NCBI GenBank assembly: GCA_015680635.1
Contig: JAABOA010000050.1
Location: 4,121 to 16,637 of the forward strand
From: Lunasporangiospora selenospora
Lineage: Eukaryota > Mortierellomycota > Mortierellomycetes > Mortierellales > Mortierellaceae
Direction of reading: 5' to 3'
DNA: 12,517 bases
Position numbers and translations under genes: made by a program. The notes beneath the pieces are model-generated. The model saw nothing but the letters and a program-made list of their open reading frames with translations. It searched no databases and was not told the origin of the DNA. This document shows positions 1 through 9,008 of this stretch, piece by piece (the stretch's first letter is position 1; each line of letters opens with the position of its first letter).

Positions 1-208
1 CGAGCTCAACAGAATGGCTCTTTTGGAACCTCCACAGTTCAATTTACTGCCATTAGCTACGATCTGCTCTTTTCACAACAGCGGCAGTGACGAAAGAGAC
101 AAAGGCAATGACCACATTTCCTTCTCCTCTAACCGACCTAGCTTCCTTGGTGCCCTGAGGAAGAATAACAGCTCCTTCTTTACTCTCCATTTTGCGCTAA
201 AAGTACAT

Positions 209-227
209 CCCAATAGCATGTATTGGG
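209..227. other. Perfect 7-bp hairpin in the 3' flank of VPS72
   Basis: CCCAATA (209-215) and TATTGGG (221-227) form a perfect stem around a five-base loop, about 85 bases past the VPS72 stop codon. On the minus-strand transcript it would lie in the 3' UTR or just beyond it. Apart from this stem I see nothing in 1-311. A plus-strand 82-codon ORF there has no recognisable features. Confidence 0.35.
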
Positions 228-311
228 GGCTAAAATTACACAGAAAAGAAGCGTCGCAGTAATCCCAAATCCGTCTACCTGTCTACTCCTGTAAATTATT
301 GATTCCTCTTC

Positions 312-2378
312 TTACTGTTGTTGCTGAGGTCTCCTACGATAAGTGTAACCGCCGCCGCCGCCGCCAGGGACGCCTGCGGAAACCAAGTCTCCATCCTTGA
401 GTACGATTCCTTCGCCAAGTTGTTGCCCACCCATCAATGCCTCTGCCATTCCCGCAGGAACTCCTTTTGGTAAAGGCTGGGCCACATCATGACAATAGGC
501 GTTCAATCCGTTCGACCAGACATAGCCGTGACGCACAACATTCTGCAGAATCTTGTATGCCTCCTTGTTTGCATAGGGGATCCCGCTCCGAGGATCCTTG
601 TACTTTGCGGGTAATCCCGTGATTGGACACATGGGCTTTCGCTCAGGATCTACGTTGTGCCAAATGCAGACTGGTCAGCTACACGCCTGCATTTAAAGAC
701 ATCTTGGGAACGGACTGATCTCCTCAATGAACACCAACATAACAATGATATCACACTTACAGCTCTCAACAAATGACCACTCATTGATAGGCGATTCCTC
801 ATCTTCAAACCCAACAAACGTGACCCAGTTCCGTCCACACATCTGTGAAGGATGTAGCCTCTTTCGTTTACGTGCAATTGATCCAGCAGACATGTTCATC
901 GTCGCATAGTGGGCGGGCGTCAATGTCCCTGTAACGCTCTCGGTACCAGCACCCTTTCGACCTGAGAGCGACAGTACACCCGCCCTTGCTCCTGCTCCTG
1001 CTCCTGTTGCTGTCTGGGCTGTTTTGATATCTCCATGACCCCTTGTTCTATCCAAACCACTCAGCGCTGAGCCATGAGTCTTGGATCCTGATCCATTTTC
1101 TCCCACCTCGTTGAATTCTACTTTGAGTTGCCTAGCTGGACTGGAATCTCTCGAAGCAGCAACGGACTGCGGTAAAGAAGTGGTATACTCTTGTTGCTGA
1201 TGCTGTTGTAACGATTGAACAAGACTCTGAGGATGGATTCCACCTCCAAAACTGCTGGACTCTGGCGCTACACTTCCTGCCCTGGATCCAGGCCGCGTTG
1301 GTGGACGTGTGCCCCCTGGGGTGGGAACTCCTGTGTCTGCTAGCGCCTGGATCAGTGGTCCATGGCCCACCCACTCGGCAAAGGAATGGTACCGTACAAA
1401 ATTCTCCATGACCACCTCCTTCTTTTTAACAACCCTTTTTTTCTCCAGTTCCATAGCCTTGAATGATTGTAACGATGCCAGGTTGAGCTCTTCAGTCTTT
1501 TTGGCCTCCCTCAGCAGCTCTTCCTGAGTCATCTTTCTCTCAATAACTCTTTCTCGTTTCGGCTGCATTGCCTTTCGGGCCTCATACTCTTGTAGCCTCA
1601 GCTCTGTCTCTTGCTTGTTTAGGACTGTAGTTCTCCTAGAAGACTTTCGGATTTCGATTGGGAACCTAGCCATTATGGAGGCTACTGAGGGTGTGGCTGC
1701 GGCCGAGGTCGAGGTCGAGATTGATGCTATTGCCGCAGCAGCCATTGCCGAGACAGTTTTTTTCTTCTTGACTGCGGAGATGGCAATAGGGGCGCTACTA
1801 GTCGTTGATCGTTTTGGCTTTAATGTGCCTTTGCCAGTGTCGGACGATGGTATTGACATGGATGACTTTCCTGTCCTGAGATGGTTCAACATCGCCTGTT
1901 GTTTTTTTCGTACCTTTGCCTCGTCGGGGTCTTCCTCAAGGTTGATTTCGCCATCTTCTTTCTCTCCTTCATCCGAACTAGACTGGTCAAAATCCGAGTC
2001 GACAATATCTTCTTGCTCTATTGGAAAAAAAGAGGAAGAGGGTTTTTAAATACTTTTGAACATATGGGGGTCAGGAGAAGGGTCCTCGGAGATAATATTT
2101 GGCGCGTAATATTTACCTTTTCCTTCAATCAGGAACTCTTCATCGACCCCCTCATCATCAAACAGCTCTTCCATCTCCTCCTCATTGTTGAGCAAGGCGT
2201 GAAGTCTGTACGATAAAAAAGAACGTGGAATACTCTGTTAGAATGGAGAACAGTCTTTTTTGATAAAAGAAAAAAGAAAAAGATTCTCATGGGGTCTTCA
2301 ATGTCAATAAAGTTGTTGATCCGGGTCTCAATCATACCGATTTCCTGCATTGGCACGTCTCTCTCGATTGGCTGCCAT
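312..2378 (-). CDS. VPS72: VPS72/SWC2 (YL1 family) subunit of SWR1-type chromatin remodeling complex, 4 exons
   Basis: YL1-family proteins bind H2A.Z-H2B dimers and serve the SWR1/SRCAP remodeler, which exchanges H2A for H2A.Z in the nucleus. Exons on the minus strand are 2378-2338, 2205-2117, 2017-761 and 670-312 (stop TAA at 312-314). They sum to 1746 nt, or 581 residues. The introns (2337-2206, 2116-2018, 760-671) begin GTATGA, GTAAAT and GTAAGT, end in CAG or TAG, and keep frame. The start MAANRERRANAGNR runs across intron 1 into LHALLNNEEEMEELF, the AGNRL motif that opens YL1 proteins. An acidic H2A.Z-binding stretch (about 20-75) follows. Next come the conserved basic block RKSSRR (about 167-172) and MTQEELLREAKKTEELN (206-222). 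The middle is low-complexity and Q/S/G-rich. RNWVTF (about 438) leads into the C-terminal YL1_C domain, containing CPITGLPAKYKDPRSGIPYA (479 onward). The tail is Gly- and Gln-rich. Length is close to yeast Swc2. The function is well established for the family; the exon model is my reading. Confidence 0.96.
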
Positions 2379-2606
2379 CGTAGTGAAAATGAAAAAGAAA
2401 GCAAGGAGGGAAGAAGGGATCATGTACCACAAATCAGTAAGGCTAAAATGGACGCCTCTGAAAACCTGGAAATAAGCTGTAAAGGCGAGGGAAATAAAGA
2501 TCTGCCAATTGACGCTCTTCCGACGCACAAAGAATGGTTCGAAAAAATGTGTACGGCAACAATAAACAGTTATTCTACCCATACTTTCAGGGGTCAATCC
2601 CAACAA
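2379..2606 (-). other. 5' leader of VPS72 with an in-frame upstream ATG
   Basis: The reading frame of exon 1 stays open upstream to an ATG at 2606, which would add 76 residues before MAANRER. The extension is rich in F, I and Y and lacks the acidic/basic character of YL1 proteins. I therefore place the start at 2378, where the family similarity begins. The stretch is best read as 5' UTR that happens to be open. Confidence 0.5.
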
Positions 2607-2628
2607 TGACTTTGCTTTTATCCTCTAC

Positions 2629-3183
2629 CTAGGTGACTTGCCAAATAACAATACTCCTCTTGGTCGGCCATTCTCTAGTCCCACGCACAGCATCTCCAAA
2701 CTTTTCGTTGGTTGTCACTGTAGAAACCTTCAAGTTGCCTCTCACCCTCTTGATCTTTACTACAAAACACTCAATAACGGTCTCGATGATGCGTAGAGGA
2801 GGTTAGTTTTCTAGACGTCACTAATATCCCCTCGGGACGTCGACAAGATGCACTTTTTATATCGCTGGGTCCTTCCTAGGTACTCCAACGCTTTGATGAT
2901 CCTCTACTGGCTCGAGATATGTGCACTGCGTGTTACCATTCCTCAAAACAACACAGAGTGCAGGAATCTTAGTTCAAGATACCTTAGAATATGGGAGAGC
3001 TTGTATCGACAAAGTCTCACTCAAAAGTGGGGGATCGGTCGAGCATTCACATATCGAAAGCCGCTACCAGGGCCGACAACGACATCTTGCTCACTATGGA
3101 CCAATGCGGCTATCATATTTGCATTGAATATGTTCAAGAAATCTGTCTACTGTCGATCAATCTTGGGTAAGAGAAAACCATAG
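2629..3183. other. Coding-like fragments of unknown identity, possibly a gene remnant
   Basis: On the minus strand 2802-2632 is open for 57 codons, ends at TAG (2629-2631) and has no ATG. It reads as a charged, protein-like sequence containing KIKRVRGNLKVSTVTTNEKF. On the plus strand 2921-3127 is a 68-codon ORF containing SAGILVQDTLEYGRACIDKV, and an overlapping frame is open from 2848 to 3183. GTTAGT (plus, 2802-2807) and TTCCTAG (2874-2880) could be splice sites, but no consistent spliced model with a start emerged. I do not recognise any family. These may be remnants of one degraded gene or chance open frames. Confidence 0.25.
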
Positions 3184-3449
3184 GTTGGATTCTTGTTAAA
3201 TATTGGTGGGATGTTGCCTCAGTACTCATCAGCCACTTGTACGCGGTCTTGAAAGCTGCATAGGAGACTCTGCGAGTGTTCCAGGACTCGAGGTGGGCTT
3301 TTCTCTTTCATTGTTCGATCTTTCCGTTAACCTTAGGGAGAAGAGGGGATTTTCCATCGAGATAAAGTATTGGCGATTTGGAAAAGCCTTGAGTCAGTCA
3401 ACTCCTTCTCCAAGATTGCGTAGAACAAATCATTTTAATACCTGAAATA

Positions 3450-4610
3450 AACCCCATGGCTCCTTGCGTAAAAAGAGGCTGATAAATTAGCCTGAATCAC
3501 TGAACTTGAAGCGGCAAAAGTACCACCAATGGAGAGAGTATTGGTAGGGTAGAGATAAATGATGAAGAGACTAGTGGATGGCACTCATTCTGATCAATGA
3601 ATAGGCCAGAGGCATTGATTCCCATGGAAGCTGAGTAGTGTTGAGTGAGAAGTGAAAGAAAAAAAAACAAAGCGTCCCTTGTCCTACATCCTGAATGGTT
3701 GGCTTTACCTGAGACAAGTGGTTTTGTTGAGTGACAGGAGAAGATGGCATTTGCTACAAAAGTTCATCAGGTATAGCTGAATGAGGCGGGATATAACCTG
3801 GCCTTGCTCCTCGTAGTAAGAGAAGCCAATGGTAAGGGACACATGGTACTTGATTTGCCACGATGTACTGGATGACATACCCTTTCTGAGTTGGGTAGCC
3901 GAGCTAGCTTTTGCGCATCATGACTCTCGAATGGGTAGAAAGGCTCTTTTAAGAACTCTCAAGCTCTCACCACCTGCTCCTTAGACATGGTGTCTTACTT
4001 ACTGTCCTAAAGCACACATACAATCCTTAATTTAATCACTCTGGACATGTCCTTATGTTCTCCTTCCCATAGCACTATCCTACTGCTTTCACGCTGCTAT
4101 CCCTTGGACTTCTTTTTTGCCTTCTCCACATTAGTGTATTCTCCTTTTCAGATATTTTTGTTGTTTGCAGAATTACTCGACAATTAAGAAAAGCCCTTTA
4201 CAGGGGTCTATTGCTAGAGAGGTTATTAATCAACAAACAAGGACCTCAATTATGGTAAAAAAAAAAGTGAAAAGGGCAATAGTTTGGGCAATCCTATCAG
4301 CTTTCGTAACATTGCTGACCTGTAGATTGCGAGACTGACCTTTTGGGTATTTGGGCAAGGCAGGATATTTTCCTACGAGCACGAACACTAGCGACTGCGT
4401 TTTGAAATAAAAAAAAATAAAGCGAATGGTGGCTCCTTGCCTTTCCTAGGTGTGCAGCTGCGGGCCACTCCAAAACAGAATATATCCTGATTGGCGTCTC
4501 CTATGGTTTGTACTCCGCCCAGAGAAAGATTTCACAACACTGGACCGAGGGGATGTGGGCAGTAGCCTGCTCTATTTTTTATTTTTTTTTACCAGTGAGG
4601 TGGCACAAGC
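3450..4610. other. Intergenic stretch, nothing recognised
   Basis: No ORF of useful length, no splice-consistent coding and no RNA gene that I can recognise. The sequence carries A/T homopolymers, for example around 3660, 4256 and 4570. A short plus-strand ORF at 4450-4698 runs into the adjoining tandem repeat and looks incidental. Confidence 0.4.
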
Positions 4611-4750
4611 TTTGCTTTCCGTTGGAAGCAATAGAAGCTTGACTCATTTAGCTCTCTCCCTTCCTCCCTTCCACCATTGCATTGCTTTCCGTTGGTAGCA
4701 AGTAGAAGCCTGGCTCATTCAGCTCTCCCCTTTCTGCCCTCATTGCTGCT
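4611..4750 (+). repeat. Two-copy tandem duplication, 70-bp period
   Basis: Copy 1 (4611-4680) and copy 2 (4681-4750) abut. Both share TTGCTTTCCGTTGG, then AGCA, TAGAAGC, CTCATT and AGCTCTC in the same order, with a few substitutions and about one single-base indel. The divergence suggests an old segmental tandem duplication without coding content. Confidence 0.85.
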
Positions 4751-6017
4751 ACTCTTCTTTGGCCTTGAACAGGCTCTTAGATGGAGTGAAATGTATTGTT
4801 GATGAGGGTTGACATTGTATTTTTCTCCACACTTTATGTCCATGTTTATCTGATGAGTACATTGTGCAACTTGGAAAGAATGGCAGATCAACAAACACTA
4901 AGAGAAAACCCATAACATCCTTCTTTTAAACAGAGTGCGGCTTTTGTTGGAGTCAAGGAAGCTCGTGCTTGTCTCTTGGGAGGCCAATGGATACACTTTC
5001 CAGAATTGAGTGCACGTAGAACACAGAAGCAGCAATGTTGAGCTCTAATCACAAATCCACCATCCGCGCTGGCTCGCGAAGCAAACTCTCTTCTCTTTCT
5101 CTCCCCATATGCTTAATCCGCTATTATTGTCACCTCAAAGACCAACGGTAGACCTATCCATCTACTTGTAGCTCTTGTCTACTCCCATTCGGGCCATCTT
5201 CCTTTCTACTCTCTACCCACAGCCTCATTACCCATCGATCGCTCTTTTTCTTTCCACCCCTACCCACTTGTGACGTTTACCCATGCGCCACCATGGGAAC
5301 CACCTAAAAACTATGAAGTGGAGAAGAACTCGTGCATAGGTTTGAGAAATAATGTGCTCTGGTAGAATTCTAGATTGAGAGCAGGTGAGTAATAGAGTAA
5401 CCACAAGATCATCGGCAACGCCATTCAAGGGAAATCTAACTATGATTTTCCCGGCCGAATGAGCAAGGTGTGTCCTTGACATAACGGTCGTGGGATTCAA
5501 ACATGCAGGAGGGAACAGTAGCAATTGAGGGTTTAGTTCTACCTCGGAAATTCTTCGTGTTCTTCCATGGGGCCCTACCTTAATCGTAATACGAACCTAC
5601 CATCTGTTTGTCAAGAACAAACTGCAAATGTTTTGAAGGCAGAGGGATATATGCTCTCTTGTAACGCACCAGCAGCAGACCATGCATTGGATAGCAACAC
5701 TGAAAACCGTTATTCTCTTGTGTCGCGAACTATAAAGAAACATGAGCGTGCTTGCTCACGGTGGATTGGTGTCAAGAGCTTGAACTAAAAAAAAAAGAGC
5801 GTTGTTTCCCAAGGCTTTCTCATGCACCAAGAACCCTTCGCAGGTGAGAAAGGATGATCAATGGCGCCGTTTTAATTATTTTTTCCTGTGGGAAATGTGA
5901 CCCGATATTGCTAAAGGAAAATAGACATGGACGTGCCCACCATCAGTAGCTCCATCATCGCTGTCTAGAATTGAATGATAGCATTGCTTGCCGCGATCTT
6001 TGCTTAAACCTGTACTC
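4751..6017. other. Intergenic stretch, no recognised gene
   Basis: Two short ORFs occur, 98 codons on the minus strand (5524-5228) and 73 on the plus strand (5567-5788). Neither has a recognisable domain, a signal peptide, or splice-supported extensions. I treat both as unsupported. Confidence 0.35.
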
Positions 6018-6041
6018 ACCCTAACACATCTGGATTAGGGT
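6018..6041. other. Short inverted repeat with telomere-like arms
   Basis: ACCCTAA (6018-6024) and TTAGGGT (6035-6041) form a perfect 7-bp stem around a 10-base loop. The arms equal one unit of the TTAGGG telomere repeat used by many fungi. There is only one unit on each side, so this may be chance. Confidence 0.4.
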
Positions 6042-6870
6042 AGGCAGAGCCGTTAGTCAATTAATGTAACCCCACCACACCGTAGATCCATATTTGCATG
6101 TTTTGGTCTCGCAATTGCTGGGGCTTTCACCTATTGACTAGCTCTATCGGCCTGGGGTGATCGTCTCTCTGTCCAACTCTCTACGTACAGTTCACGGATT
6201 GACATGCTCTTGTGTGCTGTTCCCAAGCGGAGACAGTCAACGGTCTCCTTCTCCTATCCTCTCCCGGTACTCGTTGCATGTACGTACAGCGCCGACCTAA
6301 AATGTACCCGACTATATCTACCCACTGTTCAGTAGCGAACAAAGTTTTTGCTCAGCAAAGAAAGTTCAAGGTCCCTTCACTGAAAGATTTTTGGTCTATC
6401 GAGCCACATACATTTTGATATGGCGCTGTGAAACTGAGCAAACAAAAAGACAAGCTGACTTGTCTAATGCGATCGCATGCATACGTTCTGCACTCTAAGG
6501 TTGGGAACAAAATCCAGGACCTTTGCAGTACACACACATGTCCTCAATTAGTGTCTGTACGCCACAGCACAGCGTCCCAGTGGGGAGCTACTTGTTTGTT
6601 GCCACACTCAACAATGCAAAAGAACAAAACGTTGATCTCGAGAACAACCCTGCCTGCGTTATGCCTCTTAACTTTCTCTCTTTTCTCTCATTCATCTCGC
6701 AAGCTGCCTTTCTAGGATTTTTCTTAACCCTCTTCCGAAAGCTCTGTCTGCCAGCATGAGTACTCTTAGTCATCGCACTACGATATATTGTCAAGAGCTC
6801 TGCAAATTGATCAATTAAAGGTAAAGAGGATCTTGGAGAATTCGATATTTTGAAGCTCTAGTTCAATATA
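6042..6870. other. Intergenic stretch, nothing recognised
   Basis: Several overlapping short ORFs (60-95 codons) lie on both strands without domains, starts in good context or splice structure. No RNA gene or repeat is recognised. Confidence 0.35.
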
Positions 6871-7011
6871 ATGACCTTGATGGATGCTCCAATAACAAAG
6901 GCTTCTCTGGCGCTGATATTGAGCGTTGGCCACCTAGGCGACGCGACTATTCCAGTGTTGATATCATTGGTGCAAGAGTATAGAAGAAAGAAGGAGAGAA
7001 AGAGAAAATGA
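6871..7011 (+). CDS. Short hypothetical ORF, 46 residues, hydrophobic with a basic tail
   Basis: ATG at 6871, TGA at 7009-7011. The product starts MTLMDAPITKASLALILS, continues hydrophobic (ATIPVLISLV) and ends in a lysine/arginine run, YRRKKERKRK. An A-P-[IV]-[TS]-K opening followed by a membrane helix is reminiscent of the first exon of rhomboid-like UBAC2/Dsc2 proteins, but nothing downstream continues that family. The purine-rich DNA of the tail could equally make the K/R run by chance. It may be a gene fragment or not coding at all. Confidence 0.15.
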   Translation: MTLMDAPITKASLALILSVGHLGDATIPVLISLVQEYRRKKERKRK

Positions 7012-7040
7012 AAGAGATAGAGTAACAAAAGACTGTACAC

Positions 7041-7072
7041 TTTTTTTTTTCTTTTTTCCTTTTTTTTTTTTG
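7041..7072. repeat. T-rich homopolymer tract
   Basis: Two to three runs of ten or more T, interrupted by single C or CC. Simple low-complexity sequence about 230 bases upstream of the TATA box of the following gene. Confidence 0.7.
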
Positions 7073-7160
7073 GGACTCAATATCCTTTTTTGATTTACAG
7101 ACTTTCGGCTTTTCTCAAGCTGTAGTTTTTCCCATGGTAAATAGAGTTGACTGATGCCTT

Positions 7161-7175
7161 GCAGGACTCGAACTC
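7161..7175 (-). other. tRNA B-box-like sequence without a foldable tRNA
   Basis: The minus strand reads GAGTTCGAGTCCTGC, matching the Pol III B-box core GTTCGANTCC. The flanking bases do not make a paired T-stem, and I find no matching acceptor arm or anticodon stem upstream. It may be a decayed tRNA or tRNA-derived element, or coincidence. Confidence 0.2.
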
Positions 7176-7303
7176 AGACCTTGGGGGAAACAGACATTTG
7201 TGTCCCTCACTATCATTCATTTGTGGACAGACAGCCATGCAATCGCGCAACCATATGCCTAGCAGAGCTGCTTCTTCTACACAAGGATCGGGTCCCCATT
7301 ATG

Positions 7304-7310
7304 TATAAAT
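7304..7310 (+). promoter_or_regulatory. TATA box of the 97-residue secreted protein gene
   Basis: TATAAAT lies about 205 bases before the ATG. It is followed at a TATA-like distance by a pyrimidine-rich run (7329-7343) and an A/C-rich leader, the architecture of strongly expressed fungal genes. The transcription start is probably near 7335-7350. Confidence 0.6.
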
Positions 7311-7376
7311 ACCCGGTAGTTATCTTCATTTTTTTCTTTCTCTCAACACCAACTCCCCAAAGCACTCTCAACCCAG

Positions 7377-7503
7377 GTAATATTTCGCACTAGCATCTTT
7401 GCTCACTCACCCACTACATCTTCACCTACACACATTTTCAAAAAAAAACTAACCGAGAAAACAAAACATCCCATCATTTTCCCTTCACCATATACGTGAC
7501 TAG
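7377..7503 (+). other. Possible 5' UTR intron
   Basis: ACCCAG|GTAATA (donor at 7377), a CTAAC branch-like motif at 7449-7453 and an ACTAG acceptor ending at 7503 would remove 127 bases. The splice would join the leader ten bases before the ATG at 7513. The branch-to-acceptor distance (about 50) is long, and no coding evidence can test this. Confidence 0.3.
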
Positions 7504-7512
7504 TCAATCAAA

Positions 7513-7806
7513 ATGAAGATCATCTCGGCTATCGTTTTCTCGGCCATCTCCATTGCCACCGCCTCCGCTGCCTGCCAGGAGCGTTGCAGCACCAGCAGCT
7601 CCCGGTCTACCAACTCTCGCTGCGTCTACTCCTGCTACCCAGACGAGGCCCGCACGGCCAAGACGAACGCCGCCAACTTTGCTGGTGCTTTGAAAAGGAA
7701 AGGGTTCGGCTGCTCTGCCGACTCTGGCGAGGTCATTTGCAGCAAAACCAAGGACTTCGGTGACTGTGACTCCCATACATGGTACACTGGCAAGAACTGC
7801 AAGTAA
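7513..7806 (+). CDS. Small secreted cysteine-rich protein, 97 residues
   Basis: I do not recognise the family. Residues 1-19 are a textbook signal peptide: a lysine, a hydrophobic core, then ATASA with cleavage expected after A19 or A20. The mature part of about 77 residues holds eight cysteines, at 21, 25, 37, 41, 67, 76, 85 and 96, enough for four disulfides. The first four make a CX3C-X11-CX3C pattern as in helical-hairpin peptides. The second half has more evenly spaced cysteines. The protein is probably secreted, disulfide-stabilised and basic. Codons are strongly C/G-ending (GCC, ACC, TCC, AAG), unlike the surrounding DNA, so high expression is likely. The ATG is the only sensible start, in TCAAA-ATG context, after an A/C-rich leader and a TATA box at 7304. 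Role (effector, antimicrobial, wall protein) is inference. Confidence 0.85.
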   Translation: MKIISAIVFSAISIATASAACQERCSTSSSRSTNSRCVYSCYPDEARTAKTNAANFAGALKRKGFGCSADSGEVICSKTKDFGDCDSHTWYTGKNCK

Positions 7807-8049
7807 AGAAGCAGGCAGACGTGTGGCTAAACATGCTATCCAACTATTCCGACGATACTTTAAAAGAAAAGAAAAGAATAGGTCTAGATCAGCGAAGGCT
7901 ATAGATAGTATGGTCATTTGCAATATATTTGACCTAGACTACCAATCTCTTTATTTTCAGGAAAGCATGTTTCGTTTGTGGTTGAAGTACGGCAATTGAT
8001 CCAACAGAAAATGTGATGTTTATACAGTAGCACTCGTCCTCGGACAGAA
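7807..8049 (+). other. 3' flank of the secreted protein gene
   Basis: Follows the TAA at 7804-7806. The sequence is A-rich around 7860-7880. A TTTTCAG acceptor-like site at 7956-7962 and further AG sites up to 8027 hint at a possible UTR exon of a following transcript. There is no clear polyadenylation hexamer and no coding evidence. Confidence 0.3.
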
Positions 8050-8557
8050 ATGTTAGAGGAAATGGAGGCGATGGGACAAATCCTGCGCCTAAAACAGAGT
8101 AAATCCTCTAACCTTATGCACAACCATGGACCCGCTCTCACGTCTCTGGACATGACTGGCGCCTCCATATTCCTCGGTTTCTGGAGACCAAAAGGTAAGG
8201 ATACTGCTAAGTGTATTGGTTGTACTCCTAGACTTTCCGGTAGTGTCGTTAATGTACTTCCTGGATTTTACAGGACGAGCGATGCTGATTTCTGGTCCCA
8301 ATGTATGTAATATTGAGAGTGGTGGAAGAGAAGGGAAACTGCCCTGTAATGCATGGCAACCGTGTATTAGCAAGATGTGCTTTCATCCAACAGAGAAAAA
8401 GATTGATAGCTATCTGTTTATTACATGGTGGGTGAGGACGTTCATATCTACTTTCGCACTGTTGTTTTTTTTTGTGCAAGAGTCGTTCTTTTCATCGAAA
8501 GAATTTAGTTTCTTTTGCATACATCATTCTTTGCCCACTCCCCCTCCCCCTCCTTAA
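8050..8557 (+). CDS. Possible two-exon hypothetical gene, 142 residues
   Basis: Exon 8050-8194 starts at an ATG and ends AAAAG|GTAAGG. Exon 8274-8557 begins after GATTTTACAG and runs in frame to TAA at 8555-8557. The 79-base intron is of normal size for this window and both splice sites match consensus. An AATAAA lies at 8608-8613, about 50 bases after the stop. The product has no signal peptide. It has a middle region with C-rich spacing (VCNIES, LPCNAWQPCISKMC), a hydrophobic stretch starting TWWVRTFISTFALLFFFV and a proline-run end. No family is recognised. The opposite strand is also open over part of the same DNA (8373-8089), which weakens the case. Confidence 0.25.
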
Positions 8558-9008
8558 TACTGCACCAACTTGATGTTCTTTCATACAAGTCACTCACATT
8601 GTTGAGAAATAAAAAAAAGGTACAATGTTCCAAAGCTAAGCGCTCATCGACATATGATTGTTCATTGGCAAAGTAGTGAAATGCTTTTGTATTATCAGCC
8701 GGCATGGCTGCTCTGCTGAGGTAGATAAGTGAACTACTCGCCTTTTTTTAGCAGCCTCGTTTAGTGTTCCACCAGTGGTCACTACAATCACTGGTAAAAG
8801 GGATCAGTCTAGCGGCCTCATGAATACCATAACCATCTCTTATTCTTATCCTATTATTGCATCGGCTCATCACCATGTAAATCGGATTGGCATATATTTG
8901 AATCGTCATTCCGAAATCAATATCGAGGTAAGCATAATCTACTTGTCTTGCCTTGTAATCAGGGGTGGTCTCTGAACTCTGTCCTAACACTGACAACCAA
9001 ATAAAGAA
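8558..9008 (+). other. Spacer and possible promoter of the second secreted protein gene
   Basis: Contains an AATAAA (8608-8613) and a CATATATTTG TATA-like site near 8891-8900, about 110 bases upstream of the ATG at 9009. A GAG|GTAAGC donor-like site lies at 8929-8930, with a CCTAACAC branch-like motif shortly before 9000. The only AG near the gene start is an AAG at about 9006, so a leader intron is possible but weak. Confidence 0.3.

Noticed and set aside
693-1892. 399-codon ORF as a free-standing gene
   Set aside because: It is most of exon 3 of VPS72. Its last part, after 761, reads through intron 3, and upstream sequence continues in frame to the acceptor at 2018.
1615-2216. Plus-strand ORFs of 144 and 111 codons
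   Set aside because: They are antisense shadows of VPS72 exons 2-3 and have no domain.
5487-5507. tRNA T-arm-like sequence GGGATTCAAAC
   Set aside because: The loop resembles a T-loop, but the stem does not pair and no other tRNA arms are present.
5228-5788. ORFs of 98 (minus) and 73 (plus) codons
   Set aside because: No signal peptide, domain, splice-supported extension or codon bias is visible, and the lengths are expected by chance in 4.5 kb.
7504-7923. 139-codon minus-strand ORF
   Set aside because: It lies opposite the secreted cysteine-rich protein, whose signal peptide, cysteines, promoter and codon bias clearly mark the plus strand.
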